DNA of 64,000 bases from Chimonanthus salicifolius (Eukaryota; Streptophyta; Magnoliopsida; Laurales; Calycanthaceae): assembly GCA_013350335.1 (NCBI GenBank), contig CM023532.1, positions 93,189,383-93,253,382 on the forward strand, in the 5' to 3' direction. The notes under the pieces are model-generated. The model did no database searches. It was not told the origin of the DNA and saw only the letters and a program-made list of their open reading frames with translations. The translations under genes and the position numbers were made by a program. Below are positions 1 to 10,965 of this stretch, piece by piece; position 1 is the first letter of the stretch; each line of letters begins with the position of its first letter.

Positions 1-2041
1 GGCCATGGTATGTGGCCGAACCCGTGACCCATTTTGTAGGTCATTGTATGAGCTAAGGTTGGTTCCATGTTTGTGATCAGATGATGGAAATTTGATCAAA
101 TTAGGTGGCTGATTTTGTTTCATGTTGGGTCATGGTTAGTGAATCTTTAATGGATTTAAGTTATGGATAAATTTAGACATAAAATATACATGGATGGGTG
201 AATGATTAAACATGGAAGAGAGAATGGCAAAGTGGTAATTATTAGCCACATTGAAGAACCACGGGTTCGGCCATGGTACATGGCCGAACCCCATGTGTGT
301 TGGACATGAAAATGGGTGCATAAAGATGACCTTGTGAATGATTAAACTAAGCTTGGGGTTGATGCATTTTAGTCTCACAAATGGGAATGCTGAGGGGCTA
401 AAATTTGGAAATATGATGTGTTTAAATCAATAGAAATGAGGCTAAGTTAAGGGTTGATTTTTTTAATGATCTTGTAACATGGTTAGGGATCATTAATGGA
501 CCTAGGTTGTGGATCAATTTTGGGCTTAAATAGGCATGAATGAATGAGTAATTGGTTATGTAAAGGGGTAGTGGCACAAATGGTAATTATTGGCTAAAAT
601 GAAGAAACCACTAAAATATGGTTTATGGGCTTGGAAATGGGACAATATGGACTAATTTGGTAATTTAATAAGGTGTCGGATAGCGCGAGCGGTACGCGAG
701 TCGGTAGCCGGATTGTCGGACGAATACGAAAAAAGGACGTGAATCGGTAATCGGTAGGATTCTAACCTTTTTGTAAGCCATGGATGGAGTGATGGTTTCT
801 TTGAATTACTTTGAAAATTATATGGTTTGGTTAAGATTGGTTTTGAATTATGTATTATGTAGGGGCTTTCATTTGATTTATTCTGGTAAGTATATGATTG
901 GTTTATAAATGGTTTTAAAGCTATGATGTGATCATTGAGGCTTTTCTTGATTTTCTTTTATAATCAAGTTATATGTATTATTGATGGGATTTTTAAATGT
1001 CATGGTTTGTTATTTTATTCATTACATGGCATATGACATCTACATCTCATGCATGGCATGGGAGGAATATGACAGGGGAAGGATGAAATGAACCCGGAGT
1101 CCATGCTCCGTCGGGGCGACCGATAAACAGACATGGAGGTATTTTAATGTATTTGATTTATCAGGGATGTTGTATGTAATTATGATACCTTGATGATGGT
1201 TCTTCCATCAAGGGGGAAGATTTGTGATTGGTTATATTAGGACGAGGTTTTGCCGTCCAGGGGGATGATTTGTGATTGGTTATATCTGGACGAGGTTTTG
1301 CCGTCCAGGGGGATGATTGGGGATTGTGTATATTTTGACGAGGCCGTGCCGTCAAGAGGGATATGATATTATATGGTTTGGATGATGGGTGGGATGCATA
1401 ACATAGACACCCAGGACATGGCATTTACTTTATAGTTTCATTATATGATGGTTTATCAGCTTGCATTGGGTTATTATCTGTATGCTGTTATTACTAATCC
1501 ATGTGCTAGCCCTACTCGGAGTCCTACTGGGCGCGTTGTCTAACGCCCTACTTCTACCCTAGCTGATGACACAGGAGGTGGCGAAGCGGGAGGAAGAGAC
1601 GGGAGCCAAGCTAAGGAGCTTGGAAAGGCGTGCTAGATAGTTACTAATGTTTATTTCGGATAATGTAATTTGCAATAGTTTAGTTTGTCGGAAATGTAAT
1701 AAATTAGATTACTTGCTATGTTTTGGGATTATATTATGGACATTATGATTTTGAGGTATTGTAGTAATTTTAAATGGATGTTATCTTCCCTGCGATCTCA
1801 AATTTGTAGGATAGTCCTTATTGTTAGTTCCGCATAGAGTTGTATTATTCCTTGATGTTGCTGTCTACGTGTGAACTGTTCTCCATGGACTTCGTGCCAC
1901 GCACACGTAGGGTTGGCCAGTTAAGGGCCGGGCTTTAGAAGCTCGGACTTAACTCGCGTCATGATGTCCGCGCCCTTTGTCACTTTCATTTTCAAAAAAA
2001 AATGTACTCTGATTTTACGGTGAAAAGGGGCGGGCGTTACA
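1..2041 (+). mobile_element. 3' portion of a Tekay/Del-type Ty3/Gypsy LTR, cut by the window start
   Basis: This stretch aligns by eye with the last two thirds of the complete LTRs at 2130-5878 and 28566-32206. It shares the palindrome (263-291), the CpG-rich block near 680-760, the CATCTCATGCATG block near 1040-1060, the tandem hairpins at 1187-1363, the acceptor-like CTACTTCTACCCTAG ending at 1562, and the terminal GGGGCGGGCGTTACA ending at 2041. The next bases are not a primer-binding site, so this is a 3' LTR or a solo LTR. The five bases after it (gacat) should be one target-site duplication; the partner lies outside the window. No coding sequence is seen. Confidence 0.85.
1187..1363 (+). 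repeat. Tandem hairpin units in LTR
   Basis: Four degenerate units of about 50-60 bp each contain a short stem: CTTGATG/CATCAAG, then GGACG/CGTCC twice, then TTGACG/CGTCAA. Loop and spacer sequences drift while the arms keep pairing. Equivalent arrays are found at the same place in every LTR of this group in the window. Confidence 0.8.
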
Positions 2042-2129
2042 GACATTGTTTAGTTCCATGTGTGGTTTGTCTTTCATGGGTTTAGTCCATGCACACATGG
2101 GTGGCCAGTTAAGGGTCAGACTTGGGTAG
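2042..2129 (+). mobile_element. Older Tekay-type LTR, left piece of its 3' end
   Basis: These 88 bases (TTTAGTCCATGCACACATGG, GGCCAGTTAAGGGTCAGACT) match the sequence found about 200 bp before the end of the other LTRs. They continue, after removal of the solo LTR and one target duplication, into 5884-5989. The LTR was therefore hit twice, 88 bp apart: by the element ending at 2041 and by the solo LTR starting at 2130. Confidence 0.8.
2125..2129 (+). repeat. Target-site duplication GGTAG, left copy
   Basis: GGTAG directly precedes the TGTAAGGGC terminus at 2130 and is repeated at 5879-5883 directly after the TTACA terminus. A 5-bp duplication is the norm for Ty3/Gypsy integration. Confidence 0.93.
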
Positions 2130-3194
2130 TGTAAGGGCTCGGAATTTTTAAATTAATAAAAAAAAGTGGATATAAGTTATTTTAGTGATGGAAATTTGGA
2201 AAATTGGTGAATTAAATGGTAAATGGGCCAAAATTTGGACAAAGGCCCAAGTATGGGCCAATAGACTAATGTGTGGATTTAAAGTTATTTAAATGGGCCA
2301 AGAATGGTCAAATTGGGTCACATACCCATCTGGGACCCGATGGGTCAAAGTAGTTAAGCTCTAAGGTAAATGGGCTAGATGGAAATGTAATTGGGCCATG
2401 GGCCCAATGGTGATCCATTTAGAGGGTATTCAATGAAATTAAATCACCTAAGTTAAGTTAAAAATTAAACCAAGGTGATGTGGCCAAGTGGGACCCACCT
2501 CCACCTCATCAAGTGAGGTGGCTTGTGGGCCAATAATTGGTGGGGCCGGCCACCATGGTTGATTTGGTGAACCATGGGTGGATTTATAAAGATAGTGGCT
2601 TAAGTAAATGGGAATTAAAGTAACTAAAATATCTATATATAAAATGATTAAAAAAATTATACAAATGAGGTGGTCAAAGTGGGGTCAAAGGGTGAAAACC
2701 AAATCACTTCATCCCAAACCCAAAATAAAATACGTTGGGGCTTGGTGGTGGTTTAGATAACCACCACCATAAAGCAAATTAAATATCTTTTAAATATCTT
2801 AGGGTTGGTGGGGTCTTTAATGTAAAGAAAAATGGGGATAAGTCTTGAGTTTCTTTTCCATTTTTTTATCCTCTCTTCATTTTCACTCCATTCTCATTCT
2901 CCATTGCCGTCCCATGTTCAAGTGAAGAGAGAAAGAGAACTAAGGAGAAGAGAAGAGAAGGAGAGAAGAAAGAAGTAGAATTTGAAGGGAAATCACTCTA
3001 AGATTAAGGTTATCACCTCCCCTCTCATCATCTCTCCCTTTCCCTCTCTCAATTTAAGCTCTACTTTGGCTGATCCTAAGGTTGGGGGTTGCCACCATTG
3101 ATTAAAGATCTTGACCTATCAAAGATCAAGAGGAAGGAGAGAGGAGGCTAAGGAGACCGACGGGAGTGAAGGAAATCGGAGGAGACGACGGATT

Positions 3195-3200
3195 GTAAGT
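3195..3200 (+). other. Candidate 5' splice site in solo LTR
   Basis: GGATTGTAAGTATTTC follows a purine-rich GGAGGAGACGACGG stretch. The same arrangement occurs in the LTRs at 26760, 29658, 41309, 44268, 47395 and, on the minus strand, 13556-13561 and 24883-24888. The matching acceptor-like site here ends at 5417 (TAG) or 5429 (CAG), giving a candidate intron of about 2.22 kb. This is inference from consensus and conservation only. Confidence 0.45.
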
Positions 3201-3451
3201 ATTTCTTAAACAAGAAATTTTGGAATTTTAAGGGTTTAAGAATTGGAATTTATTTTTGTGAAATTAATGGTGGATAGATAGTTTTATGCTATGGATTTTA
3301 AATCGATCAAATGGAAGGAATGGAAGGTGGAGGAAACCCTAAATGGATGAATTAGGGTTAGGGAAAAGAAATAAGTAAATGTAGTATGTGCATTGTGTAA
3401 TTTATTAAATTGAGCATGGAATTGGGTGATTGGAATAAAAAAAAAATCATG

Positions 3452-4100
3452 GGCCATAGGGTTCGGCCATGTAGCATGGCCGAACCCATGGTGGGTGATT
3501 AGGTGTTTGGTTTAATTAGTTAGGGTTTAAGGAATGGAAAGTGGGTAAAACCCTAATGGAGAAAAATTAGGGTTAAGGAAAAATAAAAGGGACTAAGGAT
3601 AGTACATGCTTAATGTGATCAAACATAGAGGTATATGCAATTTTTTTTTGAGTCAAGGACCATAGGGTTTGGCCATGTAGCATGGCCGAACCCCATGGTA
3701 AGTAATGTATGATTTATTAGGGTTTGAAAAATGGAAGGCAATGAGGATTTTTAACTAATGAATTTTAGTAAATGAATGAATGTGGGAAAGTTTTAAAATG
3801 GTGTTATGATGAAAATGCAAAGAGGTGTATGGCCTTGAAAGGCATGGATGAAGTGAACCTTGAACCCTATGGTGATGAAATGATGATTAAATGGTGGGTT
3901 TAAAGGATAATGTGTTGATGAATTTAGGGTTTTTAAATGAACAAGTGTAATGATTCAAATGGCGTTAAGAATATGGTTTAGATGCATGATTTAAAACCCT
4001 CAAAGAAGGATTATTGGTGGATCTAAATGATGTAAATGGACCCACGAAAAAATGGGAAATAGGCATCATGGATTCGGCCATGGTATATGGCCGAACCCGT
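3452..4100 (+). repeat. Three TTCGGCCAT palindromes in solo LTR
   Basis: Inverted repeats of the form GGGTTCGGCCAT - short loop - ATGGCCGAACCC lie at about 3460-3488, 3666-3694 and 4069-4097. In the second the left arm reads GGTTTGG (CpG lost); in the third it reads GGATTCGG. All lie between the donor-like and acceptor-like sites of this LTR. Confidence 0.85.
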
Positions 4101-5013
4101 GACCCAATGTTAGGTCATGTTATAGGCCAAATTTGGAATTATGCATGTGTTAAATCAATGTAAATGAGGCTAAGTTAAGGGTTGATTTTTAATGATCTTG
4201 TAACATGGTTAGGGATCATTAATGGACCTAAGTTGTGGATCAATTTTGGGCTTAGGTAGGCATGAATGAATGAGTAATTGTTTATGTAAAAGGGGTAGTG
4301 GCAAAACCGTAATTAGTGGCCAAATTCAAGAATTCCATGGAAATTGATCATGGTCTTAGGGGATCTAATGTAATAACCTTATAAGTGATTGATAAAGCCT
4401 AGGGTGGCCGAATTTTAAGACTTATGGGATTAAAAGGTCTAATAGATGATATGGGACCCACAAAACCTAAATAGTGACCGGTTTTTCATATGGGCTTAGA
4501 AATGGTTAAAACATGGACTAATGATGAATGTGTAATAAGGTACTGGACATCGCAGGCTGTGCGCGATCGGCGACCGGGTTTATCGAACGGAAAACGAAAA
4601 AGGACGCAAGTCGGTATTCGGTAGGATTCCTACATTTTTGTAAGCCATGGATTTGGTGATGTTTTCTTTAATTTATTTTGCAAAGCATGTGGTTGTCTTT
4701 AAGATGAGTTTTGGATTATGCATCTTGTGATGTTTTCCTTTAAATTATTTTGGAAATTATGTGAATGCTTATGATGGGTTTTGGATTAAATATTGTGGGA
4801 TGGTTTCCCTTTGATTTAGTTGGTAATCTTCTAATTGTTTTAAGATGGGTTTTATTACTATTGAATTTCATATATTACATGGCATATGGCATCTACATCT
4901 CATGCATGGCATGGGAGGCATATGATAGGGGAAGGATGAAATGAAACCGGAGTCCATGCTCCGTCGGGGCGACCGATAAACAAGCATGGGGACATTTCAC
5001 ATATGTATTATTG

Positions 5014-5242
5014 TACCTTGACGAGGCCTTACCGTCAAGGGGTATGTTGTATTTATTGTTATACCTTGATGATGGTTCTTCGATCAAGGGGGATATTGTA
5101 TTTGTGGTTACACCTTGACGAGGCCTTACCGTCAAGGGGGATGTTGTATTTATTGTTATACCTTGATGATGGTTCTTCCGTCAAGGGGGATATTGTATTT
5201 GTGGTTACACCTTAACGAGGCCTTACCGTCAAGGGGGATATG
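5014..5242 (+). repeat. Five tandem hairpin units in solo LTR
   Basis: Five units of 48-49 bp alternate between two types: ACCTTGACGAGGCCTTACCG followed by TCAAGG (stem TTGACG/CGTCAA), and ACCTTGATGATGGTTCTTC followed by ATCAAGG (stem TTGATG/CATCAA in most copies). Spacers alternate between TTGTATTTATTGTTAT and TTGTATTTGTGGTTAC, so the true repeat is a dimer of about 97 bp. Confidence 0.88.
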
Positions 5243-5883
5243 GCATCGGGATAGTAAGAATGATGGGTGGGATTCATAACACAGACATCCATGGCGTGAC
5301 ATTCATTTTATGGCTTTCGTTATGTATTATCTATCTACTTTATTATCACTAATCCATGTGTTAGCCCTACTCGGAGTCCTATTGGGCGCGTGGTCTAACG
5401 CCCTACTTCTACCCTAGCTGATGACGCAGGAAATGCCGGAGCAGAAGGATGGGACGGGAGCCAAGCTTAAGAGCTTGGGAAGGTGGACTAATTATTTTAT
5501 TTAAGTTATTTTGAGAAATGTGTATTTGAAGTAGTTTAACTTGTCGGAAATGTAATAATTTAGATTACTTACTATATTTTGGACATTATGATTTTAAGGA
5601 TGTTTGGTGATTGAATGAATGTAACTTCCCTGCTATCTAAGAATTTGTAGGTTAGGCTTTATAATTTTCCTCAATTGGTTTAAATGTTCCCCGATGCTTA
5701 CTTCTACGTGTAACCATTCTCCGTGGACTTCATTCCACGCACACATAGGGTTGGCCAGTTAAGGGCCGGCTTTAGAAGCTCGGACTTAACTCGCGTCGTG
5801 ACGTCCGCGCCCTTTGTCACTTTTCCTTTAAAAAAAAAATTAGACTCTGATTTTCGGTGAAAAGGGGCGGGCGTTACAGGTAG

Positions 5884-5989
5884 TCCAGACTTAGCTCGCG
5901 TCGTGACGCCGCCCGCTCTCTTCCGGTGTTATTATATTGTTATTAAAAAAAATTAGACTCTGATTTCTCAGAAAGGGCGGGGCATTACA
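5884..5989 (+). mobile_element. Older Tekay-type LTR, right piece and terminus
   Basis: This continues 2042-2129 after the GGTAG duplication: TCCAGACTTAGCTCGCGTCG, an A run, ACTCTGATTTCTCAG, and the terminus GGGGCATTACA ending at 5989. It most resembles the end of the minus-strand solo LTR at 22420-26108. The sequence after 5989 is not a primer-binding site, so this was a 3' or solo LTR lying in the Copia-like DNA that follows. Confidence 0.8.
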
Positions 5990-6631
5990 ACACTAAATGC
6001 AAAAAGCATGGGGGAGTGCTTTAAATCCAATTCCTTCAAAATAAAGGGGAACTCAATGTTTGCCTACTAATCTTTATCAATTGTATGACAAAATGGGAGA
6101 TAAATTAGTAGAAGCTATTGGACATCACAGCCAATTATAGGGGAGTAATTGGTAAGATTGGAAGAAGCCTAAGTTCTTGGACCCCTAGGAGAATAGAGGA
6201 GAAATAGGAATAAGCAATGGATATGGGAGAATATCTATGCTTGGAGTTTGGGACTTCAAACTCAAAGAATAATGGGGGAGAAAATCTTCTCAACACTGAT
6301 AACTTGGATATGCTATGGGTAGTTTTCGTTTCTAGGAAATTGTGGTGTATGGGGGAGCATGAATACAAATCTAGTTTATTCATAGATGCATATTTATGTT
6401 TTGGACTAATCCCTTTAATAATTTTCTAGTGTTGCTTGCTTATGTACTTGAACAGGAAAACATGAAATGAAGCAAACTGAAGAAGAATATGCGAAATTCA
6501 GTCTTGTTTTCCATTTGAATATGTACATGTAATCAATGTAATATTTTTGTATTCAAATGTGATATAATAAGGGTGGGTTTGTAATTAGGTTAGCTTTTAG
6601 GTTTTGTCATGAAATTGATAAAGGAGGAGAT
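5990..6631 (+). mobile_element. 3' noncoding end of a Copia-like element (SIRE/Maximus-type)
   Basis: This stretch contains several GGGGGAG tracts (near 6010, 6275, 6350) and ends with a purine tract AAAGGAGGAGAT (about 6620-6631) directly before TGTTAGTGCC. The block CATTTGAATATGTAC ... GTATTCAAATG at about 6510-6560 recurs at 19215-19260 in the second Copia-like remnant, which shows homology. The small reading frames here show no conserved motif and I do not call a gene. The pol part lies left of the nested LTRs or is lost. Confidence 0.55.
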
Positions 6632-8455
6632 TGTTAGTGCCCTGTTTTGCCGAGTCCCAAAGTTTGTCAATTCCATGACTTGGGAAAAAGCACTTTCTAG
6701 AAGCTTGAAGAACTCAAGGTGATCAACAAAAAAAATCATGCTCCACCGGATTGAAGCTCATCGTTATGGCAATCACAAAACAGGTATTTGGCCATAGATG
6801 ACTTTAGGTGGTACCCACAGCTTAGAAAGACCATTCCTATACTTAGTTGAACAAATGGTAAAATCATAAAAAGCTCAGAGAGGAAGCTTGATAGTTAATT
6901 GGAAGCGAATTTGGAAATATGAATTAAGTTCACTGTCAGCACGACTAATCATTCTTACTGACCCCTCGGTGGAGACAGGATCGACCCACCGTGGTCAAAG
7001 ACTGGTCGGCCAGATTGACAAAGGTTCTGGAACATTGAATTGTCATTCTGGGTATGCCTCTAATCGAGAGTCTCGTATGCACTGACCCTTCGGTGATGAA
7101 CTTAATGACCCCTCGTGGTCAACGTCTCGTCGATAAAAACTTGTGACTTATGGTCTTTGAACTTAAGTGGGCTCTCAAAAAAATAGACATCTCGGTATTT
7201 CAAGATCCGATCGAGAGTACCAGAACCGACCCCTAGGTAAAGGGCGACATGTCGTTCTGGATAGGACAAGTTTTGGGATATGAAACTCTGTCTGCATGGT
7301 GTTGCCCCAGATAGAGACCCTCGTATGGACCTGCCTCTCTATGCCATGACTGTTGACCCATCGGCGACACCGACTTATCGACTGGAAAATATATATACCG
7401 TTGGGAATGCATTTAATGTACAATGGTAGGGTGGTTGAATGGTAATATTCTTAGTCACCGACCCCTCGGTGCGCCCGACCTGTCGGTACACGACAAATTT
7501 TGCAACTGGTTGCCTTTTCTATAAATACCAATCTTTGTGCAACTAGGTATCCTTTGGAAAATCCATCGGATCCTCATCATTATCGGTGAGCTTACATAAG
7601 GACCAACAAAAGGATCACTCTCTCTCTTGTGCCTACACTTGGGAAATCTAATACAACCAATCATATGGATTGAGTTTGTGAGAGAGAGAGGGGAAATGAC
7701 AATCAACTAGGAAAGATATTCGTAGAACCAATTTCCTAGTCACACTAAGATTGTGATTGCTTAAAAACGGCTACAAGGCGAAACGTAGGGATTAACTCGG
7801 GCACACATTAGGTGGATCTTGGAGAAGCACACATCAACGAGGTATAACTATAAAGGCAAGTGCTTCTTCGTTTTAATTTTATTTAAAACCTTTATCCTGA
7901 GAAAGTGGATTAAGGAGGCTTGGCTCTAGAACCACTATAAAAAATCTAGAGCGTCGTCTATGGCATATGTTGTGGGTGGAATTCCCAGCCAAATGAATAT
8001 GTGGAATTCCTATTCTACATGTGATAAATGTGAAGGTGTAAGTCTCCACTTAGTGGATTTGGGGATAGCAAAAGGTTGAGCTAGTCCTAACGGTGGATGT
8101 AGGTTGGCTAACCGAACCACTATAAATTTGGTCTTATAGTGTTTGATAATTGCGTGTTTGTGTTTTAGTATTTAAGCACTCTTCTCAACACACATCACTT
8201 TGCATTTGATTATCTTTATTTATACATTGTGCACAAGCATTGATAATCAAGCAATATGCAAAGGGTTCTAAACTTAGTGTGATCATTTAAGTAATTAAAA
8301 ACAATTTATCACACTAAACAAATCTCTTGATTAATATTGTCATTCCGCTTCACTTAAACATCTAAACAATCAAGAAATTTGTGAACACAATGGAAACTGG
8401 GATTGAACTATTCACAACACCCCCCTCCCCCCTTCTTTAGGGTCAATTTCTAGCA
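6632..8455 (+). mobile_element. LTR of a Copia-like (SIRE/Maximus-type) element, about 1.82 kb
   Basis: It starts TGTTAGTGCC right after a polypurine tract and ends about 8455 at CTAGCA, giving an imperfect TGTTAG/CTAGCA terminal inverted repeat. It holds repeated CGACCCxTCG-type motifs (6960-7460) and a TATA box CTATAAATA (about 7519-7527). The first few hundred bases align with the LTR start at 19341. No primer-binding site follows, so it is a 3' LTR. The right boundary is less certain because no second LTR copy is present to fix it. Confidence 0.6.
7519..7527 (+). promoter_or_regulatory. Probable TATA box of Copia-like LTR
   Basis: CTATAAATA sits about 890 bp into the LTR that starts at 6632. 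The homologous place in the second LTR (about 20136) reads CCTATTTAAAC, a weaker version. Transcription would start about 30 bp downstream. Confidence 0.5.
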
Positions 8456-8958
8456 CCAAAGGGAGAACTTTCAAAAACTATTTTGTTATTAATGTACGAT
8501 TATTTACTTGATTTTCATGTTTTTACAGTTTGATCAAAATACTCACCAATTGACGGTGAGGAGATTCAACCACACTCTGTTATTAAATTACATTTCATTT
8601 TGCATTTAAATTTTGAAATCTTTCGCCGCTAGTCCTACTATAATGAATGGAAATCCGTGGTTATTCTATAGATGGAAAGAATGTGAACTGACCAGAATGC
8701 CATACCTTTACTGTTCACACGTAATGGGATGATAATAAGTTTCTACATATGATACGTGAACAATAGAATGTACGGGATGTTAAGGTCTAGCCATTCTAAA
8801 ATGGAGAATGGAAACCACTTATTCCTAGAGGATGACTGGTTTATTAGTTGGAGATCTTGAGATAGATCAACTTCCAATCGTTTGGAATATGCATATTTGT
8901 ATGACAGTGTATTGCAGGAGATATACCTTTGCACGGTAAATGATGAATATAAGGTAGA
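8456..8958. other. Unrecognised sequence, left part of a split target
   Basis: No motif or conserved reading frame was recognised. After removal of the element at 8959-14996 this segment continues into 15002-15816, so both are one older stretch. A GAACTTTCAA word at 8465 and a TTGACGGTGAGGAGA word near 8551 have loose counterparts at 20418-20430 and 20498-20510 just after the second Copia-like LTR. They may therefore be shared flanking repeat sequence, but this is weak. Confidence 0.4.
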
Positions 8959-10965
8959 TGTTGTGCAATAAATAGTTTTACATTTATTTTACTCGCAAGC
9001 GCACAAACCATTTATAGTATAGCAATGTGAGTGCGAGGTCGAACCCACCGGAATTATAGAAAATATATCCTACGTATTCACATTTATTTATCAATTATTT
9101 AATTTAAAAGTTCTAATTGAAACTAGTTTTGGTGAATTAATTAACAAAACACAAAAACAATTCTAGATCTAACATAGATTTAATTAAGGTCAGGCCACTT
9201 AATTTCAATACTAGTTCACAATTCAGATTTGGAGTAGGAAGAGGATAATAAACAATAAAGAATTAAAGAATCAAAGAATAAAATAATTTTAAAATAAAAT
9301 AAAATAAATAATACAAAACGCATATAATACAATGGAATTTAATATAAAGAATCATAAAATAACTAGATCTAGTAAATAAATAATATGAAGTACATTATGA
9401 TACATTGGAATTGGATCTAAGAAAAATATCAAAAAGACATTACTTTTCCAATTTTTATTTTTAAAATGAAGCTTAGACATGGAGATCACGTAAACTAACT
9501 ATATTTGTATTAATGTTTACAATTATTTTAAAGATTAAATCTATGGATTTCATTAAAGTACTCATCACAAAACGGACCTTAGATGTGAATGATAAAGATA
9601 GGCCCCTCTCTCAATTCTATATTTTCATCACACTCTTAAAATAAGACCTTAGAAATTAAAATAGGGATCATCCAAAAATCTTGATACAATAAATTTGTCC
9701 TTAGAGTTATTTCTAGAAAATAAAAATAAACACAAGCACAAATATAGATCAATTGGAAAACCATAATCTAAATATTTCACTGCACTTTGATCTCATTCAT
9801 AAAAATGGAGTTTGAATTACATGACATGGATTTGGAATCAAAGAAATACAAGAAGACATTGGAAAATAAAAATTAAATGCAAACCTAGAAACACTGGGTC
9901 TCTGTCAATTTTTCCATATTTTTTTTTCTCTCCTTTCCTCCTCCTTTGGTCCACGCCTAGCTCTGATAAATTCTAAGTCCAAATTAGAATTTTATTGTTG
10001 TCTTATTTCTTCTATTTATAAGGTTCAAGGATGGAATGGATGGCTTGGATTTGTTAGGGTTCAAGATAAATGATTGGATGGCTGGGATTTAAAAGATCTA
10101 AAGTGGAGAGACTTGAGAACAGGGTAAGGTGGATCGGCTAGGGCTTATGGAAAAAGAGGTGGTGTCGTGTATAGGACATAGGATATGCAAATGGAGTGAG
10201 GGAAAATAAGATGGGATATGGTTTAGGGTTTATGCGTTAATGATTGGGATCAAAAGATGTTCTAAATGGAGGGTTAGATATGAGCCAGATGACATGGCCG
10301 CATGGTGTGTTTTTCCTAGGTTTTAGATGTGCTAAAATCGTGTGACATGGATTTTGGGAGAGGTTGCACGAATATAAGAATTGTGTTATATGCATGGAGT
10401 GTTTGAGTTGGAGAGGAGTTTTAGGGTTTGGCTTGGAGTGCAAGTTAGATGAGGGGGCAATGGATTTGGATTGGATTTTAGAGTGAATGGAAGGGATTTG
10501 GATGAGCATGGCCGTATGTGAGTTGTATAGAACTTAGAGTTGGCGCATGAGGTGAAAGGATTTAGAAGTTGTAATCGTATGGGGTGGATTTGGCATGAGG
10601 TGTATGAGTGTGTGAATACTAGGTTGTAGGTATTTTGATTTGGAAATGGCGTGTGAATAAGTTTGGATTGGGTTTTGATGATGGGCTTAAGTTAGTTGGA
10701 TATGGACTTAGGGTTTCCTAATCGAGTTGGGCTTTGGGCTTAGAACAATTGGAGATCTAGTAAACTGGACTTGGACTCTGGCCTACAATTCATCTGGATT
10801 CTGGCCTATCGACTTTAACTCTCAAGCATGGCTCATTGATCATGGACTAATGTAACAGAGCCCAACATGAATTAACTTTTGACTCATGGGTCTTTCTCTT
10901 CAAGCTTTTCAATCTTCTGTGAACTTTCTTCAATTTATGATCTTCTAAGAACTTAATAATTAATC
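8959..10965 (+). mobile_element. Probable solo LTR of a third family, left piece
   Basis: It begins TGTTGTGCAATAAATAG. The other end (14996) is TCTCAACA, a 5-bp TGTTG/CAACA terminal inverted repeat. The flanks GTAGA (8954-8958) and ATAGA (14997-15001) match at four of five bases, as an aged target duplication would. Without the 3.7-kb insertion the unit is about 2.29 kb. The first 100 bases contain CTCGCAAGCGCACAAACC and GCGAGGTCGAACCCACCGG, a pattern I recall from widespread plant repeats but cannot assign to a named family. The rest is A/T-rich on the left and G-rich at 10020-10800. No coding sequence is seen. Confidence 0.5.

Larger units (their letters stand above)
2130..5878 (+). mobile_element. 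Solo LTR, Tekay/Del-type, 3,749 bp
   Basis: It begins TGTAAGGGC and ends GGGCGTTACA, with identical 5-bp flanks GGTAG on both sides and no internal region. This is the hallmark of LTR-LTR recombination that removed the body of an element. In order it holds: inverted repeat CCACCTCA/TGAGGTGG (2501-2521), inverted repeat CCACCATGGTT/AACCATGGGTGG (2550-2581), a TATATATAAAA run (2633-2643), GGTGGTGGTT/AACCACCACC (2744-2768), CT/GA-rich DNA (2860-3180), donor-like GTAAGT (3195-3200), palindromes (3460, 3666, 4069), a CATCTCATGCATG block (about 4890-4910), tandem hairpins (5014-5242) and an acceptor-like CTACTTCTACCCTAG (ends 5417). It is closest to the LTRs at 28566 and 36423. No coding sequence is seen. 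Confidence 0.94.

Noticed and set aside
5014..5242. CRISPR-like array
   Set aside because: Regular repeats of 48-49 bp alternate with similar, not unique, spacers, and the context is a plant LTR.
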